Of a stretch of 11,489 nt of DNA, positions 6,270 to 11,489 are shown in pieces. Numbering within the stretch: position 1 is the stretch's first letter; every line of letters begins with the position of its first letter. The notes below the pieces were generated by a model that made no database searches, was not told the DNA's origin, and saw nothing but the letters and a program-made list of their open reading frames with translations. The translations under genes and the position numbers were made by a program. The stretch covers positions 1 through 11,489 of the forward strand of contig CAJUJG010000073.1 in assembly GCA_910586715.1 (NCBI GenBank), written 5' to 3'. This DNA is from an uncultured Lachnospiraceae bacterium. Its GTDB lineage: Bacteria > Bacillota > Clostridia > Lachnospirales > Lachnospiraceae.

Positions 6270-7205
6270 TTAATCCGCAAACAACGGTGTTGACAAATAC
6301 CGGTCACCCGAATCCGGCAGCAATGCGACAATCGTTTTGCCCTTATTCTCCGCTCTCTGTGCAAGAATTGCCGCCGCCTTCAGCGCCGCGCCCGATGATA
6401 TGCCGACCAGGATACCCTCGCTTACCGCAAACGCCTTGCCCTCCGCAAACGCGTCCTCGTTTTCAATGGTGAGAATTTCATCATACACCTCCGTGTTCAA
6501 TATTTTTGGCACAAAGCCCGCGCCAATTCCCTGAATTTTGTGCGCGCCGGAGGTTCCCTTTGAGAGAACCGGGCTGGTCGCCGGCTCTACCGCCACAATT
6601 TTGATATTTGGATTTTGTTCCTTTAAATATTCGCCGATGCCCGTGATAGTGCCACCTGTACCAACGCCCGCGACAAAGATGTCAACCTTGCCGTCAGTCT
6701 GCTCCCAAATTTCCGGTCCCGTCGTCGCCCTGTGCGCCGCAGGATTGGCGGGATTGTCAAACTGCCCCAAAATGACAGCGCCCTCGATTTCATTTTGTAA
6801 TGCCTCCGCTTTCTCAATCGCACCCTTCATGCCCTTTGCACCCTCTGTCAGCACAAGCTCGGCGCCATATGCCTTGAGCAGGGTTCTGCGTTCTACGCTC
6901 ATGGTTTCGGGAAGTGTCAAAATGGTGCGGTATCCCTTTGCCGCCGCAACTGCCGCAAGCCCGATACCCGTGTTACCGCTTGTCGGCTCGATGATTGTCG
7001 CGCCTTCCTTTAAAATGCCTTTTTCCTCGGCATCCTCAATCATCGCCCGTGCAACGCGGTCCTTGACAGAGCCTGCCGGATTTAAATATTCCAGTTTTGC
7101 AAGAATGACCGCGTCTGTGACGCCTGCCTTTTTCGCATATCCGTTCAGCTTCAAAATCGGCGTTCCTCCAATCAACTCCAGTGCACTTTCTTTTACTTTG
7201 CTCAT
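6270..7205 (-). CDS. cysK: Cysteine synthase A (O-acetylserine sulfhydrylase)
   Basis: The 311-residue enzyme makes L-cysteine from O-acetylserine and sulfide in the cytosol, the last step of sulfur assimilation. It is a fold-type II PLP enzyme: K48 in NPAGSVKDR is the Schiff-base lysine, PTSGNTG (74-80) binds the substrate carboxylate, GTGGT (182-186) holds the PLP phosphate, and GISSGAA (268-274) and PDSGDRYLST (297-306) complete the active site. KIQGIGAGFVP (223-233) is the CysK/CysM signature; the length and lack of a C-terminal domain fit CysK rather than cystathionine beta-synthase. Four in-frame ATGs lie close together; I chose 7205 because GGAGG stands 8 nt before it. The codon usage is more GC-rich than its neighbours, as for a well-expressed core gene. 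A serine acetyltransferase gene is not in the window. Confidence 0.97.
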   Translation of the reverse strand: MSKVKESALELIGGTPILKLNGYAKKAGVTDAVILAKLEYLNPAGSVKDRVARAMIEDAEEKGILKEGATIIEPTSGNTGIGLAAVAAAKGYRTILTLPETMSVERRTLLKAYGAELVLTEGAKGMKGAIEKAEALQNEIEGAVILGQFDNPANPAAHRATTGPEIWEQTDGKVDIFVAGVGTGGTITGIGEYLKEQNPNIKIVAVEPATSPVLSKGTSGAHKIQGIGAGFVPKILNTEVYDEILTIENEDAFAEGKAFAVSEGILVGISSGAALKAAAILAQRAENKGKTIVALLPDSGDRYLSTPLFAD

Positions 7206-7344
7206 CGTCATTTCCTCCATAATCATTTTTTATTTGTTAAATTTGCCATATTTGATGTATCTACAATTTTTTGCACAAGCGCAATATGTCTTTTTCCTTA
7301 TATTTTCCGCACTGCTGCAGTTTTATAAAAAGAAAACTCCCTTT

Positions 7345-7563
7345 TCAGAAAAGCATTCTCCGTACAACTGCCATTCCTAATCCTGTCGTTCTACATAATT
7401 TCTTTTTATCGTATTTTGCTTTTTCTTCTTTTGATGCTGTATTATACCCAGAAATAAACCAGCTTCCATGACCAAAAAGTAACATTATGGAAATCACCAA
7501 AAAAATTGCGAACACAACCCATATTATCCAATCTGCCCCACTTGATACGTCTGCCAATTTCAT
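7345..7563 (-). CDS. DUF3784-like membrane protein, C-terminally truncated
   Basis: The 72-residue product has one clear membrane helix (WIIWVVFAIFLVISIMLLFG, residues 12-31), then GHGSWFISGYNTASKEEKAKYDKKKLCR (31-58), which matches the DUF3784 signature as I know it. Family members usually carry one or two further membrane helices after the LCR motif, about 100 residues in all; here the frame ends after 14 more residues with a basic tail (VVRRMLF). Neither of the other frames just downstream offers a hydrophobic continuation, so the 3' end was lost rather than shifted. The ATG at 7563 has GGAGG 10 nt upstream and overlaps the TAA of the frame before it (TAATG). It lies 140 bp ahead of cysK. 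Function unknown. Confidence 0.6.
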   Translation of the reverse strand: MKLADVSSGADWIIWVVFAIFLVISIMLLFGHGSWFISGYNTASKEEKAKYDKKKLCRTTGLGMAVVRRMLF

Positions 7564-7787
7564 TATATTATTTCCTCCGCCAAATCCCAATTTCTATATT
7601 TAATCATAAAGTCTTTACTGCCATTTACAATGGATACACAATTCCGAAAAGGGAGAAAGAAAAAAACAGCTGTCCACTGCATAAGACAACCGCCGAAAAA
7701 CATACTGACTATCCGGTGCGCTATGCATATGAAAAGAAAACCATATTCCTGTTGAATATCGTCGCCCATACAGTTTGACAGAAGCAC
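7563..7787 (-). CDS. Possible small membrane-associated ORF, coupled to the DUF3784-like gene
   Basis: A 74-codon frame (GTG start at 7787, alternative ATG at 7769) ends in TAA that overlaps the next ATG as TAATG, a classical coupling arrangement. It contains two hydrophobic stretches separated by a short loop (FLFICIAHRIVSMFFGGCL and WTAVFFFLP). There is no Shine-Dalgarno before either start, the frame is open far upstream without an ATG, and I recognise no family. It may be the remnant of a longer gene whose start was lost, or chance. Confidence 0.25.
   Translation of the reverse strand: MLLSNCMGDDIQQEYGFLFICIAHRIVSMFFGGCLMQWTAVFFFLPFRNCVSIVNGSKDFMIKYRNWDLAEEII
7603..7630 (-). promoter_or_regulatory. 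Possible promoter of the DUF3784-like gene
   Basis: On the minus strand TTGTAA (7625-7630) and TATGAT (7603-7608) are 16 nt apart, matching four and five of six consensus bases. A 5-bp dyad (CCATT/AATGG, 7621-7633) overlaps the -35. It would start RNA about 30 nt before the gene. Confidence 0.4.
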
Positions 7788-7837
7788 ATCATTTCGTTGC
7801 CATTTATGTTTCCTGTTACGACATGATTTCCGTTCAT
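7721..7837 (-). CDS. Possible 38-residue peptide behind a consensus promoter
   Basis: An ATG at 7837 follows AAGGAG at 8-nt spacing, about 75 nt downstream of the predicted start from the consensus promoter at 7918-7946. It encodes 38 residues with an Asn/Gly-rich start (MNGNHVVTGNINGN), two Cys (CFC) and a hydrophobic C-terminal half. Promoter and ribosome binding site are strong, but the peptide resembles no family I know. It could be a leader peptide, a toxin-like small protein, or the 5' end of a gene now frameshifted into the 7563-7787 frame, which overlaps it by 67 bp. Confidence 0.35.
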   Translation of the reverse strand: MNGNHVVTGNINGNEMMCFCQTVWATIFNRNMVFFSYA

Positions 7838-7910
7838 TGCATTTGCTCCTTTCCGATAACGGGATTTGTAATTCCTAGTTAGCTGATATGTTTTATAGGT
7901 TTTGCTCCAT

Positions 7911-7929
7911 GTCACTGATTATACGTGAC
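7911..7929. promoter_or_regulatory. Operator-like dyad over the -10
   Basis: GTCAC (7911-7915) and GTGAC (7925-7929) form a perfect 5-bp inverted repeat with a 9-nt centre that contains the minus-strand TATAAT. A dimeric repressor bound here would block promoter opening. No regulator gene lies next to it. Confidence 0.4.
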
Positions 7930-7946
7930 GTCGTTTCCCCTGTCAA
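7918..7946 (-). promoter_or_regulatory. Perfect-consensus sigma-A promoter
   Basis: On the minus strand TTGACA (7941-7946) and TATAAT (7918-7923) are exactly 17 nt apart, the full consensus at optimal spacing. It drives the 38-codon ORF, the following frame and the DUF3784-like gene, and possibly cysK, as no terminator is obvious before cysK. A promoter this strong is normally held down by a repressor, in line with the overlapping dyad. Confidence 0.85.
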
Positions 7947-7959
7947 GGGGTTTTTGGAA

Positions 7960-7989
7960 TTTATTTCAATTTAAGTTTTATTTCAATTT
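7960..7989. repeat. Two 13-bp direct repeats, 17-bp period
   Basis: TTTATTTCAATTT occurs at 7960-7972 and 7977-7989, between the minus-strand consensus promoter and the plus-strand gene at 8103. Spaced by about 1.6 helical turns, they could be a tandem protein-binding site for either divergent promoter, or simply a local duplication. Confidence 0.4.
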
Positions 7990-8019
7990 TCCAGCAAATC
8001 GTAGCCTCCCCTAGGCAAT

Positions 8020-8047
8020 TTGCGCATAATATGTTATGCTTTATGAT
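8020..8047 (+). promoter_or_regulatory. Weak candidate promoter for the small membrane protein
   Basis: TTGCGC (8020-8025) and TATGAT (8042-8047) lie 16 nt apart, 56 nt before the start codon at 8103. The -10 fits five of six bases but the -35 only three. Confidence 0.3.
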
Positions 8048-8102
8048 GTAACTGTCCTTTCATTATGCGATTGTATCCTTAAAATTTGAAGGAGGTTGAA
8101 GC

Positions 8103-8351
8103 ATGAAAAATATATTCGAGCTTGGAAATCAATATGCAAAAAGGAGTAGCTGGAAAGATTTTGCCCTATTAAAACTCTGTCTGTGTGCAATGGGCATTGT
8201 AATCGGAACGAACGTCCCGTCAAAATACCAAAAAACCGTAACCCGTATATCCGCCGCAGTATTCATTGCAACCTATATTCCTCTCATGGCGAAGGTTTTT
8301 AAAATAATGCTGCATGACAGTGCTGAAATAACCGTATCAACAGAGCATTAA
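8103..8351 (+). CDS. Small membrane protein ('permease of phosphate ABC transporter' type)
   Basis: The 82-residue protein has two membrane helices, about residues 20-36 and 48-69, separated by a short basic loop with VPSKYQKTV, and an amphipathic N-terminus (MKNIFELGNQYAKRSSWKDF). The pattern 'NQYAK.S.WKDFALLKLCLCAMG' matches a small clostridial family that databases often name 'permease of phosphate ABC transporter'. That name looks like an inherited label: the protein is far shorter than PstA or PstC, and no pst genes are here, so the function is unknown. Start: ATG at 8103 with GGAGG (8091-8095) 7 nt upstream. It is monocistronic, followed by a strong hairpin shared with the convergent DUF4303 gene. 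Confidence 0.8.
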   Translation: MKNIFELGNQYAKRSSWKDFALLKLCLCAMGIVIGTNVPSKYQKTVTRISAAVFIATYIPLMAKVFKIMLHDSAEITVSTEH

Positions 8352-8357
8352 ATTTTT

Positions 8358-8392
8358 AACGAGCAGCTATCTGCAATCGATAACTGCTCGTT
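8358..8392. terminator. Hairpin terminator between convergent genes
   Basis: AACGAGCAG (8358-8366) pairs with CTGCTCGTT (8384-8392); after one mismatch TATC (8368-8371) pairs with GATA (8379-8382) around a 7-nt loop. It follows the small membrane protein gene by 6 nt and faces the end of DUF4303. The plus-strand tail is T-rich (CGTTATTT) but not a pure U-run. Confidence 0.65.
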
Positions 8393-8476
8393 CGTTATTT
8401 GGCATTTAGGGCTATCGATTTTGTTTCTTTTGTCTAACTTATCTCCTATTCCCTCTTTCTGTACTTTTGGCAATTA

Positions 8477-8968
8477 TTATTTTATCCCATATGTTTCAAG
8501 TGTTTTCGGAGTGTTAAACAGTTTTACAGATGCGTCGAGCATCTCCTCTATGTAGTCGCCGTCACCCATTGTCGAAAAGAAAAGAGTATCCTCCCGCTGA
8601 AAACCGTTTTTCTGAAAAATTTCGTCGGGAATTTGTTTGATGCTTTTGTCCAATACACAAAGCACCGCTTTCGCAAACTCCCATTTTTCATCGGACGGGT
8701 TACAGAAATCAATCTCTTTGCAATCCTCCACAATATCAACAAGCGGCTGGTACAGGAACTCAGGCTCCAGTCCATTTTCCCAGTTGAAATATTCCTCTAT
8801 CTTTTTAGTATAGTCCCATGACAAATAGCAGCCATAAAAATCATCTGTCGTTATAAAGCCAATCGCACAAACGCTTTTTCCGTTTGCGGCATGTAAGATT
8901 TTGTCGATTTCATTTGGTAATTCCTTGGTGCAAATCTGACCGAAGGATTCGAATTTTGTGATGTCCAT
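8477..8968 (-). CDS. DUF4303 family protein
   Basis: The 163-residue, acidic, soluble protein fits DUF4303: an N-terminal helix and strand block (VCAIGFITTDDFYGCYLSW, residues 33-51), a central helical part, and the C-terminal signature FSTMGDGDYIEEMLDASVKL (131-150) ending in LETYGIK. The length is normal and the frame intact. The molecular role is not known to me; related small domains occur among immunity proteins of polymorphic toxin loci, but there is no toxin gene beside it. The ATG at 8968 is preceded by AAAGGAG at about 11 nt. I saw no convincing promoter in the 290 bp upstream, which is otherwise AT-rich and noncoding apart from the plus-strand promoter at 9196. Confidence 0.8.
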   Translation of the reverse strand: MDITKFESFGQICTKELPNEIDKILHAANGKSVCAIGFITTDDFYGCYLSWDYTKKIEEYFNWENGLEPEFLYQPLVDIVEDCKEIDFCNPSDEKWEFAKAVLCVLDKSIKQIPDEIFQKNGFQREDTLFFSTMGDGDYIEEMLDASVKLFNTPKTLETYGIK

Positions 8969-9195
8969 TGATTGTTGTGCTCCTTTTTAGGGTTATAGAA
9001 TCATGTTTTCTCAGTATATCGCTTGGGGGAATACAATTTTTCAATCTTACTTCTTTACCCCCATTCACATATTTCTAAAAATCATCATATTGATTTCATC
9101 GAAATTTGTCAATAAAATCCCCAAAATATTGCCTCAAAACCGAAACCATAAAAAAAGTCAAACGCACCAACCTCTAAAAAAGGTAAGATATATCA

Positions 9196-9224
9196 TTGCC
9201 CGCCTATCAGGTATGTGCTACAAT
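9196..9224 (+). promoter_or_regulatory. Promoter (extended -10) of the truncated methyltransferase
   Basis: TTGCCC (9196-9201), a 17-nt spacer and TACAAT (9219-9224), with TG one base before the -10, form a good sigma-A promoter 34 nt before the start codon at 9259. Confidence 0.6.
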
Positions 9225-9258
9225 TCGGGTAAAAATACGCTGTGAAAGGATGCGTGCC

Positions 9259-9669
9259 ATGAATACGGATATGGAATATGTAAGACAAGCCAAAAAAAGC
9301 TTTAACCGCATTTTGGACAATCAAAAATACGCCAAAATTATAAAAGATGAGAGCCATTTGTCTCTTCTGTTGGATTTGGTAAGCGGCAGCGAATACCGCA
9401 CCATTTTAGACATTGGCACGGGGACGGGGTACTTGGCATTTCCGCTGGCTGAAAAATTTCCAAATGCCTGTGTCTGCGGTATTGATATTGCGGAAGGAAT
9501 TGTAGAAAAAAATAACGCCGCTGTCAGGGAAAAAGGAATTTCCAATTTGTCCTTTCAGGTTTTTGACGGATTAAATATTCCGTTTTCTGTGGAAAGTGTT
9601 GATTTGATTGTCACACGGTATGCGTTCCACCATTTTCCGAATGCCGAAAATGCAGTTATTTTTCATTAA
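9259..9669 (+). pseudogene. Class I SAM methyltransferase, 3' half lost
   Basis: The 136-residue frame contains the SAM-binding half of a methyltransferase: motif I ILDIGTGTGYLAFPLAEKFP (residues about 49-68), the post-I acidic residue in GIDIAEG, and the beta-4 region VDLIVTRYAFHHFPNAENA. Family members continue from HHFP for another 80-100 residues (the 'RVLKPGG' strand and the C-terminal sheet). Here the frame ends four residues after NAENA, and no other frame nearby supplies the missing part; instead a new promoter starts at 9699. So a deletion removed the 3' half. The ATG at 9259 has AAAGGA 8 nt upstream. Its promoter is intact, so a stub is still expressed, probably without catalytic activity. 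A longer in-frame start at 9196 overlaps the promoter and is unlikely. Confidence 0.75.
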
Positions 9670-9698
9670 AACAGAGTACGCAAAAAACTTAATAAGGC

Positions 9699-9727
9699 TT
9701 TACACCCTTTACACAATTTGGTATGAT
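9699..9727 (+). promoter_or_regulatory. Promoter of the 52-residue protein
   Basis: TTTACA (9699-9704) and TATGAT (9722-9727), 17 nt apart, each match the consensus at five of six positions. It begins 30 nt after the stop of the truncated methyltransferase. Confidence 0.65.
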
Positions 9728-9775
9728 GAAACTGTAACAAATAACAATGACACGAATCAAAAAGGCGGTGAAAGG

Positions 9776-9934
9776 GTGGTAGCAGATTTGACAGCAAAAG
9801 AAGCCACTAATATTATCCTTAAATTGACACAAGAAGGATGGGACGCAAATAAAATAAACGAGTTCATAGTATTCATTGAAACGCATAGACCATCTGAAGA
9901 TGAAGCAATGAATATTCTCAAAAATAAAAACTGA
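9776..9934 (+). CDS. Small hypothetical protein (52 aa)
   Basis: A GTG at 9776 begins a 52-residue, soluble, helical protein (MVADLTAKEATNIILKLTQEG, then WDANKINEFIVFIETHRPSEDEA). Small proteins with a similar 'L...GW...KINDFILFIETH.PSE.EA' pattern are familiar to me from Lachnospiraceae as uncharacterised short ORFs; no function is known. AAGGCGG precedes the GTG at about 7 nt, and the promoter at 9699-9727 would start RNA some 40 nt upstream. The frame is open further back to 9608 inside the methyltransferase remnant, but that longer start would cross the promoter. The gene ends 50 nt before a hairpin shared with the convergent pseudogene. Confidence 0.6.
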   Translation: MVADLTAKEATNIILKLTQEGWDANKINEFIVFIETHRPSEDEAMNILKNKN

Positions 9935-9983
9935 AGAATGACAAAAAAACATATTAAAAAATAAGAATTAAGTCATACAAATT

Positions 9984-10013
9984 GGAACCTGCTGGTTTTA
10001 TCCTGTAGGTTCC
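9984..10013. terminator. Hairpin terminator between convergent units
   Basis: GGAACCT (9984-9990) pairs with AGGTTCC (10007-10013), and the stem extends through a G-U, a C-G, one T-T mismatch and two G-C pairs to a 6-nt loop. A short T-run (AATTTT) follows on the plus strand and AATTTG on the minus strand. It can serve both the 52-residue gene and the methyltransferase remnant. Confidence 0.55.
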
Positions 10014-10020
10014 GTCAATT

Positions 10021-10392
10021 TTACCGACATACTTCCTTTTGCGCAACAATAGAAATCCATGCAGGCAACGCTGCCATTGGATTGTGTTCCCACGTTGACT
10101 GCCTGCAGTTCCGCCATTTCCTTTATGCACAGTTTTGCACCTGTCATCGCATTGACCAAATCCTGCACACGCCAATGACAGTGCGGCATGATTTCTTTAT
10201 ATGGCTTCCTGATTTTAGGCTCTTTCCAAGGTTCTCCCGTAAAAGGACGATTAAACGGGTGAATATCAAACATCACCGAAAATCCTGACGGTTTTAATAC
10301 CCAAACTGCTTCTTTAACGGATTGATTTCGCTGTTAAACGTCGCGTTTAGTACCTTCTTTGGGAAATGTTCCCGTTGTCCAAACAGCTTCAT
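10021..10392 (-). pseudogene. Methyltransferase remnant with frameshift and internal deletion
   Basis: Three frames read in turn spell the C-terminal part of a class I SAM methyltransferase. From ATG 10392 the first frame gives FPKKVLNATFNSEIN. After a shift near 10320-10327 the second gives SVKEAVWVLKPSGF, then MFDIHPFNRPFTGEPW and HCHWRVQDLVNAMTGAKL as far as ELQAVN. After a break near 10087-10095 the third gives NPMAALPAWISIVAQK up to a TAA at 10021-10023. Family members have about 25 residues (an ASFWF...DEL segment) between the last two blocks, so that piece is deleted. The N-terminal SAM-binding motif is also missing, so the remnant cannot be active. The ATG at 10392 overlaps the DUF4291 stop as ATGA, so the two were once coupled. 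Family continuation is from memory, not alignment. Confidence 0.7.
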
Positions 10393-10946
10393 TTTGTCAA
10401 AACCGTATAAACCTTCTCTTTTGGCAGCAGCGGGCTGATGTCCTCTCCAAGTCTTTTTTTCGCGTTCAGTTCGTTTACATAATCCGTAATATCCGTAATC
10501 GTCACAATCCAATCCTTGACATATTTTTTGACGGCTTCCCCTCTAAGTCCAAGCTGGATTGATCGATAGTGTAACGGATTGCCGTACACGTCCCGTTCGG
10601 GGTCCCACTGGCACCGGATTACGGATTGTTTTATCTGCTCTTTCCATTCCGAAAAGCTGATTCCCATATCTTCCCTGTACGACGATATTACGGCATTTTG
10701 GACAAGGTAGTCAAAAGCATCGCGCCTGATGTCAATGGCAAGCACACGCTCCTGATTCTCTTTTGTCCCCCAGCCGCACCGGTACATCATCCACAAAAAA
10801 GAAGGCTTTATCCAAGTCATTCTGTCCATTTTGAAAGAATTGCCGAAGGTGCCTTTTTTCACCGCCTCATCTGCAATCGCTTCATGATATGCCTAATAAA
10901 CCCGAATCGTTTCTTCCGTGTAAAATGCCCGTATCTCTTTTTCCAT
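10389..10946 (-). pseudogene. DUF4291 gene interrupted by one in-frame amber codon
   Basis: Reading from ATG 10946 gives MEKEIRAFYTEETIRVY, then TAG (10893-10895, codon 18), then without any frame change AYHEAIADEAVKKGTFGNSF, KMDRMTWIKPSFLWMMYR, QWDPERD, YRSIQLGLRGEAVKKYV and DITDYV to the TGA at 10389. This is a full-length DUF4291 protein (185 codons). Family members have Gln at the TAG position ('VYQAY'), so a single C-to-T change (CAG to TAG) explains it. TAG also ends the DUF4240 gene here, so it is a stop in this genome. The start has GGGGGA 7 nt upstream. A GTG at 10862 could restart translation of a 157-residue product missing the conserved N-terminus. DUF4291 function is unknown to me. 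Confidence 0.85.
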
Positions 10947-11011
10947 AATCGAATCCCCCGTTCTGTTGTCAGTTTCACAAATTCAAGACTTATGAAGTTC
11001 AACTCTGCCTT

Positions 11012-11074
11012 TTAATGTACAATTGTTATATTCTCATACACACTTATTTGTTCTGATTTATCCTTCTTTTTCAC
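11012..11074 (-). CDS. Possible 20-codon vestige after the membrane protein gene
   Basis: Eleven bases after the membrane protein stop, GTG at 11074 follows GAGGA at 8-nt spacing and encodes VKKKDKSEQISVYENITIVH before a TAA. The position and ribosome binding site look like a next gene of the same operon that was cut off early; nothing in the sequence identifies it. Confidence 0.2.
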   Translation of the reverse strand: MKKKDKSEQISVYENITIVH

Positions 11075-11085
11075 ATGAACCGTCC

Positions 11086-11489
11086 TCAACCTTTTAAATA
11101 AGTATCAATATCCTTCCGCAATTGTGACCGTTTTCCAGTTCCGGTAATAAGTTTTTTTAAAGGCTCAATAATGAGAATTCCACCATTTACCGTCTCATAA
11201 GAAAGCCTGATATGAAAATAATTAATTTGTTCTATTACCGCCATAAAATACAGTAAAATTCCAACAATGATTCTAGATAAAGCTTCTTTTTCAAGAAGCG
11301 CAATAATCGTGATTGGCAGATAGGCTGCTAATAAAATCACATTGATCCATCTTAATTTACTGTAAATCCTTCCAATTTCGAAACTACTGAACGCCGTTTT
11401 TCTTCTTACCATTCTCAACTTATTACGCCAATAGAAGCTGCCCTCTATTACTATGACAGAAAATACCAACAATGGATAAAACGAAATCC
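11086..11489 (-). CDS. Multi-pass membrane protein (5' partial)
   Basis: The frame is open to the window edge, and the TTG at 11472 is only an internal codon, so the start lies beyond 11489. The visible 133 residues hold three membrane helices: the first at the very edge (FYPLLVFSVIVIEGSF), then WINVILLAAYLPITIIALL, then IIVGILLYFMAVIEQINYF. A basic loop (WRNKLRMVRRK) separates the first two and the end is a basic cytosolic tail (LRKDIDTYLKG). The third helix running into 'INYFHIRLSYET' and a Lys-rich tail is a pattern I associate with uncharacterised clostridial membrane proteins; no family name or function can be given. Confidence 0.7.
   Translation of the reverse strand, partial: ISFYPLLVFSVIVIEGSFYWRNKLRMVRRKTAFSSFEIGRIYSKLRWINVILLAAYLPITIIALLEKEALSRIIVGILLYFMAVIEQINYFHIRLSYETVNGGILIIEPLKKLITGTGKRSQLRKDIDTYLKG

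Noticed and set aside
6069..6472. Plus-strand ORFs downstream of and opposite the cysK end
   Set aside because: They overlap the cysK terminator and coding sequence antisense, and lack ribosome binding sites.
7206..7344. A cysK promoter or T-box/riboswitch leader
   Set aside because: The 139-bp leader has TTG-type hexamers (TTGCGC, TTGTGC) but no well-matched -10 at proper spacing, and no T-box sequence or long stem.
6538..7380. 280-codon plus-strand ORF opposite cysK
   Set aside because: It is the antisense shadow of the more GC-rich cysK gene; no family, no ribosome binding site, and cysK motifs on the other strand are unmistakable.
7941..7955. CCCC-TGTCAA-GGGG followed by TTTTT as a plus-strand terminator
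   Set aside because: The stem is only 4 bp, there is no plus-strand gene upstream, and the same bases form the TTGACA box of a perfect minus-strand promoter.
9025..9062. GGGGG/CCCCC pair upstream of DUF4303 as a terminator or hairpin
   Set aside because: Only the five outer bases pair; the 28 bases between do not form a stem, so there is no convincing structure.
1..11489. CRISPR arrays, tRNA or rRNA genes, integrase or transposase genes, att sites
   Set aside because: No regularly spaced repeats, no cloverleaf or rRNA segments, and no recombinase motifs were seen by eye on either strand.

Overview
The window looks like an accessory stretch of a low-GC Firmicutes chromosome, most probably a gut clostridium of the Lachnospiraceae type. 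The grounds are the moderate AT bias, strong AGGAGG-type ribosome binding sites, sigma-A promoters, and small protein families typical of that group (DUF4240, DUF4291, DUF4303, DUF3784, a small protein usually labelled 'permease of phosphate ABC transporter'). This is read from motifs and remembered families; no database search was run.

Layout. (1) 1-574, plus strand: the 3' end of an unknown gene overlaps a small secreted protein gene, followed by a strong hairpin shared with the convergent neighbour. (2) 652-5905, minus strand: an extended -10 promoter (5877-5905) begins a SAM methyltransferase, a PLD-nuclease/DEAD helicase fusion overlapping it by 31 bp, and an AAC(3)-like acetyltransferase 27 bp further on. 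A hairpin-rich, probably dispersed repeat follows, then DUF4240 and GNAT genes. A 71-bp double-hairpin insertion flanked by 8-bp direct repeats sits between DUF4240 and GNAT and has duplicated the GNAT ribosome binding site. (3) 6041-7946, minus strand: a perfect-consensus promoter with an overlapping dyad, two short ORFs, a truncated DUF3784 membrane protein, then cysteine synthase (cysK) with a clear terminator. (4) 8020-8968: a small plus-strand membrane protein and a convergent DUF4303 gene share a hairpin. (5) 9196-10946: a zone of gene decay with a plus-strand methyltransferase cut off after its SAM-binding half, a 52-aa protein with its own promoter, a minus-strand methyltransferase remnant with a frameshift and an internal deletion, and a DUF4291 gene broken by one in-frame amber codon. 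(6) 11086-11489: the C-terminal part of a multi-pass membrane protein running off the window.

Function. The only clearly core metabolic gene is cysK. The most system-like unit is the methyltransferase / PLD-helicase / acetyltransferase operon. The helicase has the architecture of nucleic-acid-processing enzymes seen in defence loci, but the partner genes do not form any defence system known to me. Most of the rest are solitary accessory enzymes, several broken, with mobile-repeat footprints between them, as expected of a chromosomal region with high gene turnover. I did not find a convincing complete new system; the strongest leads are the helicase operon, the two repeat elements and the dyad-bearing promoter.
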